Positions 23,199 through 35,384 are shown, counted from the first letter of the stretch. The stretch is DNA of 64,000 nt from Ursus arctos (GCF_023065955.2 NW_026622952.1:32350313-32414312), one strand, 5' to 3'. The notes: generated by a model not told the origin, from the sequence alone. Numbers and translations are program-made.

Positions 23199-23529
23199 TA
23201 CTAAAGATAGGGGTGAGCTGGGAAGCCCAGTGAGGTGATTGCTTACTAGGTAAAAGAAGCTATACAACAAAAACTTGCTGTAACTAACTTAAAGCTAAGT
23301 GGCATTGTGGTTGATATCGAGGGACTGAGAGGCTCAGCCATCACAGATGGAGAGCAAAGCAGCATAAATCCCATGAGAGCTTGTGGAACTGAATGTTTCT
23401 TTCTCCACTCCCCTTCTCTCTGCTCTAATTTATGTGCTTAGGTGCAGTGAAATTATTCTGGGACAGGCAGTAGAGGGTATGGAGATGGAAAATGTTGACA
23501 ACCCACAGTTCACAAGACCACCCCTCTCA
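23199..23529. other. unique spacer
   Basis: Nothing recognised between the microsatellite and the L1 tail. Confidence 0.5.
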
Positions 23530-23795
23530 AGAAAGATGAAGGGGAGGTAAACAGAGGGGGGAATGAACCATAAGAGACTGTGGACTCTGGGAAACAAACT
23601 AAGGGCTTCAGAGGGGAGAGGATGGGGGATTAGATAGGCCAGTGATGGGTATTAAGGAGGGCACGTATTGCATGGAGCACTGGGTGTTATATGCAAACAA
23701 TGAATCATGGAACATTGCATCAAAAACGGGGGATGTACTGTATGGTGACAAATATAACAAAATAAAAATTATTAAAAAATAAAATAAAAAGATAT
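23530..23795 (+). mobile_element. carnivore L1 3' UTR tail, sense
   Basis: The sense version of the L1 end at 39164-39563: a purine-rich start ('gaaagatgaaggggaggtaaacag'), 'gggaatgaaccataagagactgtggactctggg', 'gggcacgtattgcatggagcactgggtgtta', 'gaatcatggaacattgcatcaaaaac', 'gatgtactgtatggtgac' and an A-rich tail. It is about 265 bp, 5'-truncated and non-coding. The 74-codon reverse frame over it is a shadow. Confidence 0.93.
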
Positions 23796-23924
23796 AGTGC
23801 GAATGAAAAAAAAAATAAATATACTTCTCCAAATGTCAGGAATGTCAAGGTCAAGATACCCTGCATTGGGAGAATCTTCCAAAATCAGCCAACCAAGAGT
23901 GCTCGTTCAAATGAGTGAGTGCTT
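23796..23924. other. A-rich tail and spacer
   Basis: The A-rich continuation of the L1 tail, then unique sequence. Confidence 0.5.
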
Positions 23925-24030
23925 TTTAATCCCGCCTCACAGACGGGGAAACTGATGAGGCACCGATCCGTCACAAAGAACGTGGAAGTGAAATGACAAC
24001 TAGAACACAGCCCTCTGGCCCCCAGTTCAG
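23925..24030 (+). mobile_element. possible MIR fragment, sense
   Basis: 'cctcacagacggggaaactgatgaggcac' followed by 'gtgaaatgacaactagaacacagccctctggcc' resembles the MIR core. The middle is too diverged to be certain. Confidence 0.45.
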
Positions 24031-25948
24031 TTTTTCCCTGCTGTTCCCTCAAAATGGGGAAAGCAGGACAGGGGATTAGAACCAACTGTAATGATCTAAA
24101 GCAAAACCCAGAACTTTGTCTGTTCGCTGTCCCCCACTCAGCACTACTGAGTTGGGGAACCGGAATCTTGCCAAGCAAAGGGGAGCGGCGATCGGCATTT
24201 TCAAAAGCCCCATGTGATCGTAATGCACGTGAACATTTGGGCCACGCTGTACTTTACCAGACTGGACACTTAACTGAGTACCAAGAATTTTCCATGGTAC
24301 TGGAAAGAAGGGGCAATACATATGCGGAAGGAGAAACAGGTACAGAGCGGTTCTTAAGTTATGGCCGGTGGGCCTACGGAAAGGTTCCAAATATGAAATT
24401 ATCAAACACTGTGAGTCATGCGCCAGAACTATTTAAAATATAAAAATGGTTTGTAAAGGCTGGATGGTAGCTCTGCACCTCTCAGGCATGTGCTTGCAGT
24501 TAACAGCCATCAGAGGAGGAACTCTGGGCTGGACCAGCTATTTGGCTGACTAGCATAAAATTCTAATCTTGTCAGAATCCTGGATTTGCTCACTCTTTGG
24601 ATCATTTAACTTTAGCTGGACAAAAATTATGGTCTGCCACTCCATACGTGCCCCTGTAACAACACTTCTCATAAATGTCATCTGCTTTTTGCCCCAGAAA
24701 AGGTTGAGAAAGAAGGAATGATTACATCCTCACCATCCTAACATCTCACAGAGAACCTAAGTAATCCAGGCCATGGCCACCTAGAATAGATAGCATGTGA
24801 ATTATGTCTAAGACACGTTGTTCTAACATTTTACCTTTCACTCCGCAGTAACAGAAACTCCTCTGAAAATATTAGCTCTGCTTTGATTGAGTTGAATACG
24901 TGGAACTCCATATCCCCTCTTTTGGTGCCAGAGTCTATAATATGAAAGTCTGAATGTGTAGCCTAGAGGCTAAAAGAAAACTGTTTGGATGAAACTTATT
25001 CATAGCAGCCAATTATAAACATATTTAATATATAGCAGCGATCTTCAGTTTTATTCCCTGGCTCTTTAATTAAAGTAAAATATTATGCCTTCCTGTAACA
25101 CTGGTTGTGAGTTAAAAATTCAGCTACATATTGTGACCAAACCAAACGAAAGCAATGGGGGGAAAGGATTGGTGTTTATATATTGCTCCATGTGCTGCCT
25201 AGCCCCCTTCCAGAGACCTTGGTGAACGGCCCACTTTGAGAGTCACTGTGACAGGGGCAGAGGGGGCGAGAGGACTACATGTCGTGCTGAGTGAAGTGTA
25301 GTGAGCAGCAGTGCGCTGTTCTCAGAATCTCCTTGCATGTCTCGAGATTGCCCCTGCTAAGTGGGAAGGGTGCCGAAAGCAAATTGTGCAGTGATATTTG
25401 CTGATGGCACGAACCCTACAGCACAAGAGCAAATTTGCTTTCCTGGAAGGCTTGTTGTTCAGTATTTGCAGACTCCAGGTTAGGCAGATTTTCCAAGAAC
25501 GCTGATAACAATGCATGTATAATAAGATCAACGTAGAACTTGAGTGGGGAAGAGATTCAAATGGTCCAGTCTCCTAATAATTACCCCAGGTTTGTGTCCA
25601 AGGCAATATAGCAAGATTCCTTCCATTTAATCTCCTATCATGGAAATGAAAAAAGAATCCTTTCATTCTCAAGTGGAAATTAAAAAGAATATATATGTTA
25701 GTTACACAAACACCTAGCTAACGTAGATTATTTGAATGCCATTACAAAATAAAACTCAAAGACATGCAAATAAAACTCTGGTATTTAAAGCAAGACTAAA
25801 TTGTGTATGTTAATTTTAAAGAATCCTTTGAAGTTCACTCAAAACAAAACAAAACAAAATAGGTAAAAGGTCCAAAGAAAGTCCTGTGCTTACACTTTGT
25901 GTTCATGATTATCTCTTACGTATAAGGATGGATGTCCTTCTTACGTTG
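24031..25948. other. repeat-poor unique block
   Basis: Nearly 2 kb with no recognised transposon apart from a small (AAAAC)n at about 25840-25860. Frames of 109-129 codons occur on opposite strands over the same bases (24054-24443). They show no domain, no repeat relatives and no consistent codon pattern, so I treat them as chance. Confidence 0.5.
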
Positions 25949-26120
25949 TTCTCAACCCTGGTCGTACAGAAAAATCAGCTGGGAAGCATTTCCAAAACAC
26001 TCCTGCCTCCAGCAATACCCCAAGATTTTGACTTCATTGGTCTCTACTGGAGCTGAGGCATGGGTATTTTTTAAAAACTCTCCAGGTGATTATAATGTGC
26101 AGCTGGGGTGGAAAGCTTCG
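25949..26120. mobile_element. MER5-like hAT-Charlie element
   Basis: It opens with 'ttctcaaccctgg' and has 'gaaaaatcagctgggaagc', a central part with 'aagattttgacttcattggtct', and closes with 'gtattttttaaaaactctccaggtgattataatgtgcagctggggt'. That is the near-palindromic arrangement of small non-autonomous Charlie elements. The call is good, the exact subfamily uncertain. Confidence 0.75.
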
Positions 26121-28491
26121 GGTGGACAGAAACTTTTATAACTAGAGTATTTTACAGTATCATGAAGCTGTTAATGTACATTTTTTTTTTTTTTTTTTGC
26201 TCTATTAATGATCTTCTGCCAGCCATTCAGGAAAAAAATTGGTCTCTGCTTCAATACATGTCATCTGTATAGACCAACCTTGAAAAACATTATCTCTTAA
26301 TTAGATTCTAACCTTCTGTCCTCTTTCCCTATGCAAAAGGCAGTGGATAAAGGGCAAAGCAGAAAGAAAAGTCGTTTGGGTGACTGAGGACTTAAGGGTT
26401 AAAACCATATAAATCTTTACCTGTGGGTCAATATTTTGATCCGTGGTAAACAGCATTAATGAAGGATTTACAAATAAAGATTGTTTGAAGTAGTTGTTTA
26501 TTCTTTCTCCTCTAGAATGTAGTATAAATGTATTTTAAGCCATTTTAAGCCCTCTGTGCAGGTAGGGACGCTTCAGATGTATGTTTCATGATCCTAGGGT
26601 GAAGTACATTTTAAATTCAAATATATACAGAATGGAAAACTCCTAGTTCCTCTTATCATCAGTATGTTGTAAGCAATTTGGAAAATTCGATGGACAAAGC
26701 AGTCATAATAACAAACCTCTAAGCATTTCACAAAGGACCTGTGGTGTCTATAACTTAAAAATCGTGTGTATATGTGTGCACGCGCACACACTTGATTTAT
26801 AAACCCGTCATTGGTTTTTTTTTCTTATTATTTATGTTACAAACATATTGGTTTACTCTTTATTAGCAAATTGCTTATTTTTACTACTCTAATGAGAGTA
26901 ATTATTTTGGGGTCTAAAGAGAATAATATGGATGCAAAGCGCTCAACTTTAAAAGTGTCAGTGGTGTTTGTATGACAGGTAATGAGGCAATTTGGCAGAA
27001 CATCAGAAGCTAATTGAGCTCAGCTCACATCAATGAGGCTTGTTCAGCTGAGGCTGTGCCTCCTAAAAAGAACAGTGGAATTAAATGAGACAATGTGACA
27101 TGTACAATTTTAATTGGAAGCTCTAATTTAAAATATTTAAAGGCATGTTTAAAATAATTTGTGAATCCATACAGATGCTTCCTTCACCAACTAATTAAGA
27201 ATATTCAGTGGGTCATATAATGTCTGGGTGTCAAAAATATGAATTATTGAAGTCCCTGCACATATAAGTATACTTGCACCTTTAGGCAAGATCAAATTTA
27301 GTTTTACAGAGGGAAATGGGAAAGACACTACCCTCCAGACTGCAGAAGGGTAGGTGATTTTTAACTTGATATTTTTAAAGCCGTTGAAAGTATTATATTA
27401 TTAAATCACACATCTATTTTGAAAACTTGAAATTATATTTCACCAAAAAAAAAAAAAAAAAGGCAGCCAGGTAAAACTTGAAATGTAATTTAGAGATGTG
27501 GTACAAACGCTATTTTGATTTTTTAGGGATATCATTGCCCCTTTTATTTGTTTTGTTTAGTTCTCAGTCCACATAGTAATAATTTGGAAGACAGCATTTT
27601 AATAACCCTGAAATTCTTAGTTTCTAATATTGCTTCAAATCCATGGCCATTGATCATTTGGAATTCTTCATTATGGTAGTTTAAAAAAAAAGAATATAGG
27701 GGAGAAAGACAAGTATTCAATTTTATTGCAAATATATTCATAATCCAGTAATAAATCACTTGCAGAAAAGAAGCTTGTAAAATCTGATACCTGCTAACTG
27801 AAAGTATAATCACAGTCTACCAATGACTCAGAATGACTCAAAAACGACTTTTCTAAAACTGTAGCAGCCTATCTGCAACTTATTTCAGTAGCCTTAATGT
27901 GGTTTCTTAAGGAGAATATCCTAAACTGAAATGTGTACTCACGTGTTCTGTACGTTAGCACACGATATCCACGATGGATAATTAGAGAGCGCCGTGTTTT
28001 ATCATGGTTTTCTTATTTACCTTTTCTTTAGCATCACAGGTTTACAAACGTAAATGTAATGGATTAGTCTCGTGTAGTACTTAAAATCAGCAGAGTTCTT
28101 AGAAAAAGAAATGTGTCAAAGGTGGGAAATTCTTGGGAAAACAGGGAAGGAGAAATGCAATACATAAAGGAGAATCGGCATGGGTGAGAGAAGATTGATG
28201 GTAAGGGAAGGCAAATGCGAGTCCTTTTAACGGGACGGGAAAGCAAATGCAGGGGACTAAGACGTGCTGAGAGAAAAAGAACCTCGTAACATGAAAGCAG
28301 ACAATTTTAAGTCAAACATTTGTCTCAAAGCTGGTATCCCTTTGTTGTAAGAACTGGATCTTCTTTCTTAAATTATTTTGTACATTGTATATTATCCAGG
28401 ATCTTTAATTTTTCTTGCAGGATTGTGGAGAGAAGGTAAACCTGAGGAAGTAGCTATCCTCACGCAAAGAAAACTAAGACTGAAATCCTAG
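26121..28491. other. repeat-poor block, candidate conserved non-coding DNA
   Basis: About 2.4 kb with no recognised transposon beyond homopolymers (T18 at 26181-26198; A17 near 27445-27461). The 26940-27210 part is dense in ATTA/TAAT cores ('agctaattgagctc', 'tttaattggaagc', 'ctctaatttaaa', 'aactaattaag'), which are the typical core of homeodomain sites. A regulatory role is inference only. Confidence 0.4.
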
Positions 28492-28650
28492 GTGCGTTCA
28501 TACACACAGCATATGCACATGACATGCACCAGACGTCCACAGCCGCATCACACATACATGCACACGCACTGTGTGTGCATACACACATCAGACACACGTG
28601 CATGCACACTGCATGTATACGCACATGCAGACGTACACAGCGTGAATACA
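28492..28650. repeat. degenerate CA-rich alternating purine-pyrimidine repeat
   Basis: About 160 bp of imperfect CA/TG/CG alternation, such as 'cacatgacatgcacc', 'catacatgcacacgcactg', 'acacacgtgcatgcacactgcatgtatacgcacatgc'. It is a decayed, cryptic microsatellite. The frames it supports on both strands (83 and 63 codons) are artefacts of the repeat. Z-DNA potential is plausible. Confidence 0.85.
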
Positions 28651-29199
28651 CGATGTCTGAATACGTCAGACGTGGCCAAGCATTGTGAAGACAGAGATCT
28701 TGGTTCGAACTTTTCTAACTCCTGTTCCGGTTCGAAACGGTAACAAAAAAAGGTCTCCGCTGATTTCGTCTTGGTTCTTGAGCTATTCTTAGGTATAACC
28801 TTTTTTGTTCTGCTTAGGCACAGAATTGAAAAATGGGCCTATTGTATTTCTCCATGAAATACAGCCTGATTTTTCTCCCATCCTCAAAAAGGAAATTATT
28901 ATTCCTTACCTAGTTTTAGACCATTTTTCCAGGCAGGTAACATGATCAGTCAACATTGCTAACCTGTGTGGGTTTTATATTAGCACCATGTATGAGGATT
29001 AACCCAGAGTCATATAGCTTTGGAAAAGAGTGGAACTTAGGAAAAAACTTCCCTAGATTTAAGGACTGAAAATTTTATTGCTCAGTTTTCATTAAAACAA
29101 CAACAACAACAACAAAAACAGAATTTCTCCAGGAAATGATCATATCTGTTAATCATCTACTTTGTTGCCTGTTGTAAAACAAATTTAAAAGATATTCGA
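28651..29199. other. unique sequence with a short (CAA)n
   Basis: No gene or transposon. A (CAA) tract of about six units lies at 29097-29115. Confidence 0.5.
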
Positions 29200-29401
29200 G
29201 GGGTGCCCGGGTGGCTCAGTCTTTAAGCATCTGCCTTCTGCTCGGGGCATGATCCTGGTGTTCTGGGATGGAGCCTGCATCAGGAACATCAGGCTCCTCT
29301 GCTGGGAGCCTGCCTCTTCCTCTCCCACTCCCCCTGCTTGTGTTCCCTCTCTTGCTGGCTGTCTCTATCTCTGTCAAATAAATAAATAAAATCTTAAAAA
29401 A
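29200..29401 (+). mobile_element. Can-SINE (SINEC), sense
   Basis: Head 'ggggtgcccgggtggctcagtc', CT-rich middle 'tcttcctctcccactccccctgcttgtgttccctctc', then 'gtcaaataaataaataaaatctt' and an A tail. The B-box region is altered ('gggatggagcctgcatcagg'). A small local duplication puts 'catcagg' twice (29279-29298), which is unusual for this family. The possible target duplication (AAAAGATA) is short and imperfect at the left. Confidence 0.95.
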
Positions 29402-32400
29402 AGATAGCTATTCCATTTTGTGGTATAGCTTCTAGCGTTCTTTAGTAATACTTTGTCAATAATTATAACTGCATATACTTGGGTTCATTTAAAAATAATT
29501 TATACCTAATTAGTAGGCATTACTCCAAGGATTCAAATAATGTAAATAACTGCTGGAAGCGAATCCTCCAAACATATGGACTGTTGGCGTGTTAAGTTTA
29601 CGGTTCCTTAAGAGAAATCTCGAATGGCCTCCTAAGACAAAGAAATCACATCAATAAACTATCATTATACACATGAGATCGTAGAAACTGCATCACTATC
29701 AAACTGATAATACCTTTGTATGCATACCTTTACATTGTTCTTTTTGTGTAAATATATAAAATTTCTCTTGTGGATATTATGATGCTTCACAATCCCAACT
29801 GTTTGACTTTGGTAGATCAATGTGATTCAAGAAAGAGTAATAAAATGTGGTATAAATGTGTTCTTGGTAATCTATTCCACTGCACACATTCCAGTATATT
29901 TCAATATGTTTTATCTGTAAAATGTGCTTTAGAGTCAGATAAACATAATTCTTCCATATTTTAAAGGGCATGTAAGTTCAAGTATGGGGCTGGGGTGGGA
30001 TGCCGTGTCTGAATGTTCTCACAGAACTATTTTTTAAGTAGTTGTACAGAACCCTATGTTCTTCAGAAAACTCGGGCAAACTGTGTTAGTAGTATTGGTT
30101 TAATTGTAATTCTATAATTATGTTTCATTTTTTGACTAAGTGAGGGAAATAAGTGTTTTAAGTTTCATAAAGTAAAAATACCGATAGCAGCATCTCTCAT
30201 AGGATTTGACACTCCTCAGAGCATGGTTTTTTCTTCATACTTCTTCCCAGACCCAACATTGCCAACCAAATCATAAATCCCCCCCCCCCCAATTGGTTTT
30301 CCGAAAGATGTGTAGATAGGCAATCAATGATTCAGACCTATTTGTTAATACATTTGTAAATAGACATTTCCGAAAGCGGACCAGTAAAAATCAAACACCA
30401 ATTCTTATATGAACTCTTTTTTTCTATTCACTTAGTATAGACAATTTTAGGTGAGTAGATTTAGTACAACTTACTATCACCCAGGCAGTATGCTAAATGT
30501 TTCTTTATTTTGCATTGAAATTCCTGGTTTGATTTTTCCCAAATTGAAGACAAATGTGCTGTTTTAAATGAACAATGAACCTAACTTAGCCTGCAGCCAG
30601 AAATTCTCAGAAACCTATAGGAAACAAGATTAGCTGGCATTTAGTCGTAAGATATACTGGTGAAAGCTGATGTGATTTAGAAATATAATTAAGATATTTT
30701 AACTACATCAGCCTTATTTTATCAAAAACTCTCAAAAACGTGCATTATAGATAGCTGCAGATTTATGACCGTATATAAATGTAACCCCAGCTTGGCAAAC
30801 ACTAGCTTTTCCAGCACAGTCATCTTGTGTTACAGACTCTATAGTGTGTCCAGTGAAAGATGATTTGTGTCAGCTGAAACTGTAGCCTGGGGCTACACTT
30901 GGTGTGTTATTACTTTAATCTAGTTATTGCAGCCTTGAAGTGTGTGTTAGCAAGTTGAGGGAAGAAATGTCAAAAGCACAGCCTAGCCTGATCATTAAGA
31001 ATTTCCAGGAATAGCAAAAACTATCCCCATGTATTCCTCATTCGATTGTTTATTTTGGAATATGTTGACTTTTTATCTGAGAAGTAGTATTCTCTAATGT
31101 AAGATAATATTCAGAATTTACCGTAGTGTAATTATTGCTTGCCATGATTAAACTTTTGAGAATTTACCCAGATATACCAGTAATGTGATAATCACATAGA
31201 TGGAAGATTTAAAATAAAATATAACTGTTAACAGTAAATAACGAGAAAAAATATAAGACTACTCTTATGGACTGTGTTGTGGGTTGCTGAGTACAAAACT
31301 ACATCATTTATATAAATATGAGCATATGCTTAGTAGATAATTCTAAGAAAAAATATAGTTATAAAGCATTAATAAAAAGTAGAAATAGCAGGCTGAGTAT
31401 TTAGTTATCACAGTTGAATAAACAAATAAGTCAGTAATGTGTTATTTAAAGATCAGTATATCACCAGTAAAGTGTATTTGTCTTTTTTTTTTTTTTTTTC
31501 TGATGGAAGGAGGGAGATTCAGAATTTTCAGCTTTTCATGTCTTCATAACATAAAAAAAAAGTATTCATTAAAAACATAAAGGATAGAAAAATCTATTTT
31601 GGTGTTGAGTTATAAATGGCAGAGTAAATTTTCCATTTTTGTTTAAGTGTTATTAAATCATTTTTAATAATGAAATACTATATAATATAATTTACTGAAA
31701 CTAATCAAGTCGCATGCATGGAGGACGTATTGAAATCAGAGTGCAAATTACTGTAAAATTATTTTCTGAAATTGAAGAAATTGGAAATTCTGTTATTTAA
31801 CTTAAATCTTCCCATGCTCAAACACAGAAATTATCCAGTATATGTAAGTGATTTAGTAGCAAAAATGTCTTCTAAATGCTGCAGAATATTGGATGATTTT
31901 AGAATAATTTTTTTTAACTTTGCTTCGGTTTCAGAATTTTACATCAAAATATCACTTTATGCTGTTTAAAAAGTAATTGCCTGTGTTTGAAAGAGTTTTC
32001 AAATTTATTTCATCGTATTTATTTGTATTAAGTGCATGAGAAAGTAAAAGTAAAATAGCATGTCTATTTGAAAGATCCCATGTGGTAATTTTAGCTTTAT
32101 TGTTATATTTAGCATGACGAATAACATTTTCAGTTAGATAAAGAAAACTTAGCAGTAATAAATATGTTTGTGAACAATAGAATGACAGAATTGTCATGTA
32201 CATCACTGCCTACATATTTTTAGTTAATTTATTCTCACGTCTTCTATTATAGTCATAATTTTTTTTAAGACCTCTCAACCTCTCCATGAAAGGTTCATTA
32301 CATACTTGGTGTTCTGTCATTCCATATTTTAGTGGTAGCAGGAATTCTATGAGGTATTCTAACCTGAGGGGAGACACCTGGTGGGTTTAATTAGATTGCA

Positions 32401-33265
32401 TCTGGCAATAATTAGGAGCAAAGGATTAAAGTTGAACAAGGTATAATAGTGTAGGTGACTTCAATTTACTAAGACAGTCCAGGAGGAAAGATTTCCAACC
32501 TTGGGAAGACCATGAAGATCCCTTGGAAAGGTTTTGGGTATAGAGAGGTTGAATAGTGAATTAATAACCTTAGCCAATATTTTCCAACAAAGGGGTTCTA
32601 CAGTCCTCAAAATCCATGGAAAGCCAGACCTACTCTACGGTAAACATTTTGAGGATACTTTTATAAGGTTGCCTACTGACTGAGTAGAAGGGAAGTTGGA
32701 ATGGGATGGTGAACATTTACAGAAGATTGTTTTAAAATTGTGTTTTCTTTATCTCTGGCAACTTGAATAAATACCAGGTCCAAGTCAGAGTTTAAGGTTT
32801 TATTCACTTGGTGGTCCACTTGGTGTCATTTGGTGTGTTATCACTGCCCTTTGTAGTGACATATGTTGACGGAAAGGCAACCATTTTAATGTTACATGTT
32901 TGCAACCTTTTGGTATCAGAGGCTGCATCATACATGTATTCTGGAAAGATCTACTGTGGTTCACAGCGTTTGGAGGAAGTTCAGGAGAGAATAAATGCCG
33001 AACTTTTGATTTCATTTTTAATTTTTGAAAATGAGATAATTTGATTCCTGTGTTGAACAACTACACATTTCCTAGATGGCTCTGACCACTCCCTTCATTC
33101 TTCATCCTTGCCCTTTGATTTGTAAGGAGATTATTGTTCAAACAAATGAATCTGTTGAGATGGGCATGGCTCTTTAGTTTTGCTCTTGCTATTTTATTTT
33201 TTAACAGACATGTGTTATATCCTTTTGGGTGAAAAGTACTGATGCACCAAATAAAAAAGCATCAC
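29402..33265. other. long repeat-poor AT-rich block
   Basis: Nearly 3.9 kb in which I recognise no transposon. It has a C12 run at 30279-30290 and a T17 run at 31483-31499. Open frames are all under 90 codons, including overlapping opposite-strand pairs at 29.8 and 32.8 kb. It may hold conserved non-coding sequence, but nothing decisive is visible. Confidence 0.45.
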
Positions 33266-33266
33266 C

Positions 33267-33320
<54 letters not shown>
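33266..33320. repeat. (TC)n polypyrimidine microsatellite
   Basis: 55 bp of C/T only on the plus strand, mostly CT dinucleotides with three TTT interruptions. Such mirror-like polypyrimidine tracts can form triplex (H-DNA) structures and are often length-polymorphic. Confidence 0.95.
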
Positions 33321-33321
<1 letters not shown>

Positions 33322-34530
33322 GATGTCCTGTACTATGTTGAGCACATGTGATGAATTTCTGAAGCTGACAATGTTTATATCAACATGATTTTTTCTACTA
33401 ATGCAGTTGTATTTCTCCCTGAAAATCCCTATTGTAGGTGACTCAGAAATTACTAATCAAATCCTTGACTAATATACCCTATGAATTTCTTTTGGCATAG
33501 ACCAGTCATGCATAGATCACTTGATTTGTTTGTGTTCTGGTTCATTTCAGGAAAAGTTTAAAGAGATTTTGCTGGAGAAAAATTAATTTAATAAATAAAG
33601 CATCACCTTTGATGTAAAACATAACATAAGGCAAAGTACGGTAGATCAACTCTATGCAGTGAACTTTCTGCAATGACGGAAGTATTCTTCTGAGCTGTCA
33701 TAGAGGCTAGTGACTTGCTGCCTGAGGCTGTTGAGCCCTTGGGAAGTTGCTGGTGTGATTAGATAACTGATTTTTTAATTTAATTTGATTGTCATTCATT
33801 TGAATTTAAGTGGCCAGATGTATCTGGTGGCTACCATATTGGCAAGAACCTAACCCTTGACCTGTAGGGATTTACAAATTGAACTGTGATGCAGGCACCC
33901 TGATCAGCAGAATCATAAAGGAAGCTAGAATATCATTGCCGGTTTCGTGTCTGTATATCTTCTGGTTTATTTTAATTCTAAGCTTCTGGAAAATAGGAGC
34001 AAGGCCTTCTCATTTTGGGGGTGTTCTTAATTGTATTCAAGAAGTTGTAGAAAATAAGATTTTAGAAGGAAAATGGGTGACTTGGATAATTATAAGGCTA
34101 GACAGAAGAAAATGAGGAAAATGCAAAGTAATTCAGAACAGTAAGAGTTTGCAAAGCTAGTGTTTTGCCTTGTGTTTTAGTTATTTCTTTATAACACAAC
34201 CTGAGAATTTATATCCTGCCTATCTTTGTGACAGAAGAAAGCAGGGGAATTTGCACAGGGGAGATGGTTGAGTTTGAGATCAGGGTCACAATGTGAGCTG
34301 TGCCTGGAGAGCAGGCAGAGGGATTCCCTGCACAAGGCGCTGCCCCTGCAGTTCTTTTGCTTTGGGCTAGAAGGCAGGGCAGGGCAGACACCACTCCCCT
34401 GTAAAGGACTGACTTATTCCTTGGGTTTTAGGAACTGTGCCTCATTGCCATACGAGGAAAGGATTAATCCATTTTGGTTAATTACGTGGAGCAAAAAGGT
34501 ACTGTGATTGAGATAACTAGTAGCCATTAT
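33321..34530. other. unique sequence, nothing recognised
   Basis: About 1.2 kb of unique DNA. The 34260-34400 part is somewhat GC-richer, with overlapping forward and reverse frames (79 and 61 codons) that I do not recognise. Confidence 0.5.
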
Positions 34531-34570
34531 CATCTTCGTCTTCATCATCGTCATCATCATCATCATCATC
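34531..34570. repeat. (CAT)n trinucleotide repeat
   Basis: 40 bp of CAT/CGT/CTT triplets ending in a pure run of seven CAT units (34550-34570). Non-coding. Confidence 0.95.
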
Positions 34571-34677
34571 TTGCTGGTTTTATAAGCTGAAACCTATGCT
34601 TTACAATTAAAACAACAATATGAACAGAAACCAACAGCAACAACAACAAAAAGCCTATTAAAAGATGTCCTGATGTC
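34571..34677. other. A-rich spacer
   Basis: It contains short CAA and AAC repeats near 34610-34650 and nothing else. Confidence 0.5.
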
Positions 34678-34885
34678 TTGAGCACTTACTATCTGGGGAT
34701 CACTGTGCTTACTGTTTTTAAAGGACTGGCTCCTATTATCCACTAACGAACCCAATGTATAGATACTCCTATTCTCATCAAGTAATAAATGAAAACACTG
34801 TGACGTACATGTTGTAAGTAATTGCCCACATCTAGTAAGTGGGGTAACAGTACCCAGAGTTTTGACTGCACTTTGTGTGCCCTAC
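34678..34885 (+). mobile_element. MIR SINE fossil, sense
   Basis: Starts 'gagcacttactatctggggatcactgtgctta', continues with 'gatactcctattctcatcaagtaataaatgaaaacactg' and 'taagtaattgcccacatctagtaagtggggtaacagtacccagagttttgac', then 'tgcactttgtgtgccc'. This matches the whole MIR from 'gagcgcttactatgtgcc' to the 3' end. Confidence 0.82.
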
Positions 34886-35124
34886 TTCTCTTCTGGTTCT
34901 CAAAAGAGGAGGGCCCAACTCAGAATGCCAACATACGTAGAGCAGAGTTCTGGTTTTCATTTGACTCATAGGGAGGCAGAGAAATAATCTGAAATAAACT
35001 AAAAGAGAAATAAACCAAATAAACTAAAAGCAACTATTTTCTAAACTATCAGTGCTTTATGAAATATTTTGGGTGTGGAAACCGATGCTGGATCATTTGG
35101 CTTGATCCTGTCAGTCTTCTTTTT
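34886..35124. other. unique spacer
   Basis: Nothing recognised. Confidence 0.5.
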
Positions 35125-35137
35125 AAATAGCTTCATT

Positions 35138-35140
<3 letters not shown>

Positions 35141-35182
<42 letters not shown>

Positions 35183-35368
35183 AAGATTTTATTTATTTAT
35201 CTGACAGAGAGACAGCGAAAGAGGGAACACAAGTAGGGGGAGTGGGAGAGGGAGAAGCAGGCTTCCTGCTGAGCAGGGAGCCTGATGCGGGGCTCGATCC
35301 CAGGACCCCAGGATCATGACCCGAGCCGAAGGCAGATGCTTAACGACTGAGCCACCCAGGAGCCCCAT
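35141..35368 (-). mobile_element. Can-SINE (SINEC), antisense, perfect 16-bp TSD
   Basis: A reverse-oriented SINE whose tail carries a (TTTA)n expansion of about 10 units (35141-35178). It continues with 'aaagattttatttatttatctgacagagagacagc', 'ggagcctgatgcggggctcgatcccagg' and the head 'ttaacgactgagccacccaggagcccc'. The duplication AAATAGCTTCATTTTA is perfect at 35125-35140 and 35369-35384. The intact duplication and low divergence suggest a young insertion. Confidence 0.97.
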
Positions 35369-35384
35369 AAATAGCTTCATTTTA

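Noticed and set aside
24054..24443. 129-codon forward frame overlapped by a 109-codon reverse frame
   Set aside because: Long overlapping frames on opposite strands in slightly GC-richer DNA are expected by chance. No domain, no splice context and no repeat of known genes.
28492..28650. CRISPR-like or regularly spaced repeat array
   Set aside because: The repeat is an imperfect dinucleotide alternation with no unit-spacer structure, and the organism is a mammal.
28460..28743. Cys/Val/His-rich frames on both strands
   Set aside because: They are translations of the CA-rich alternating repeat.
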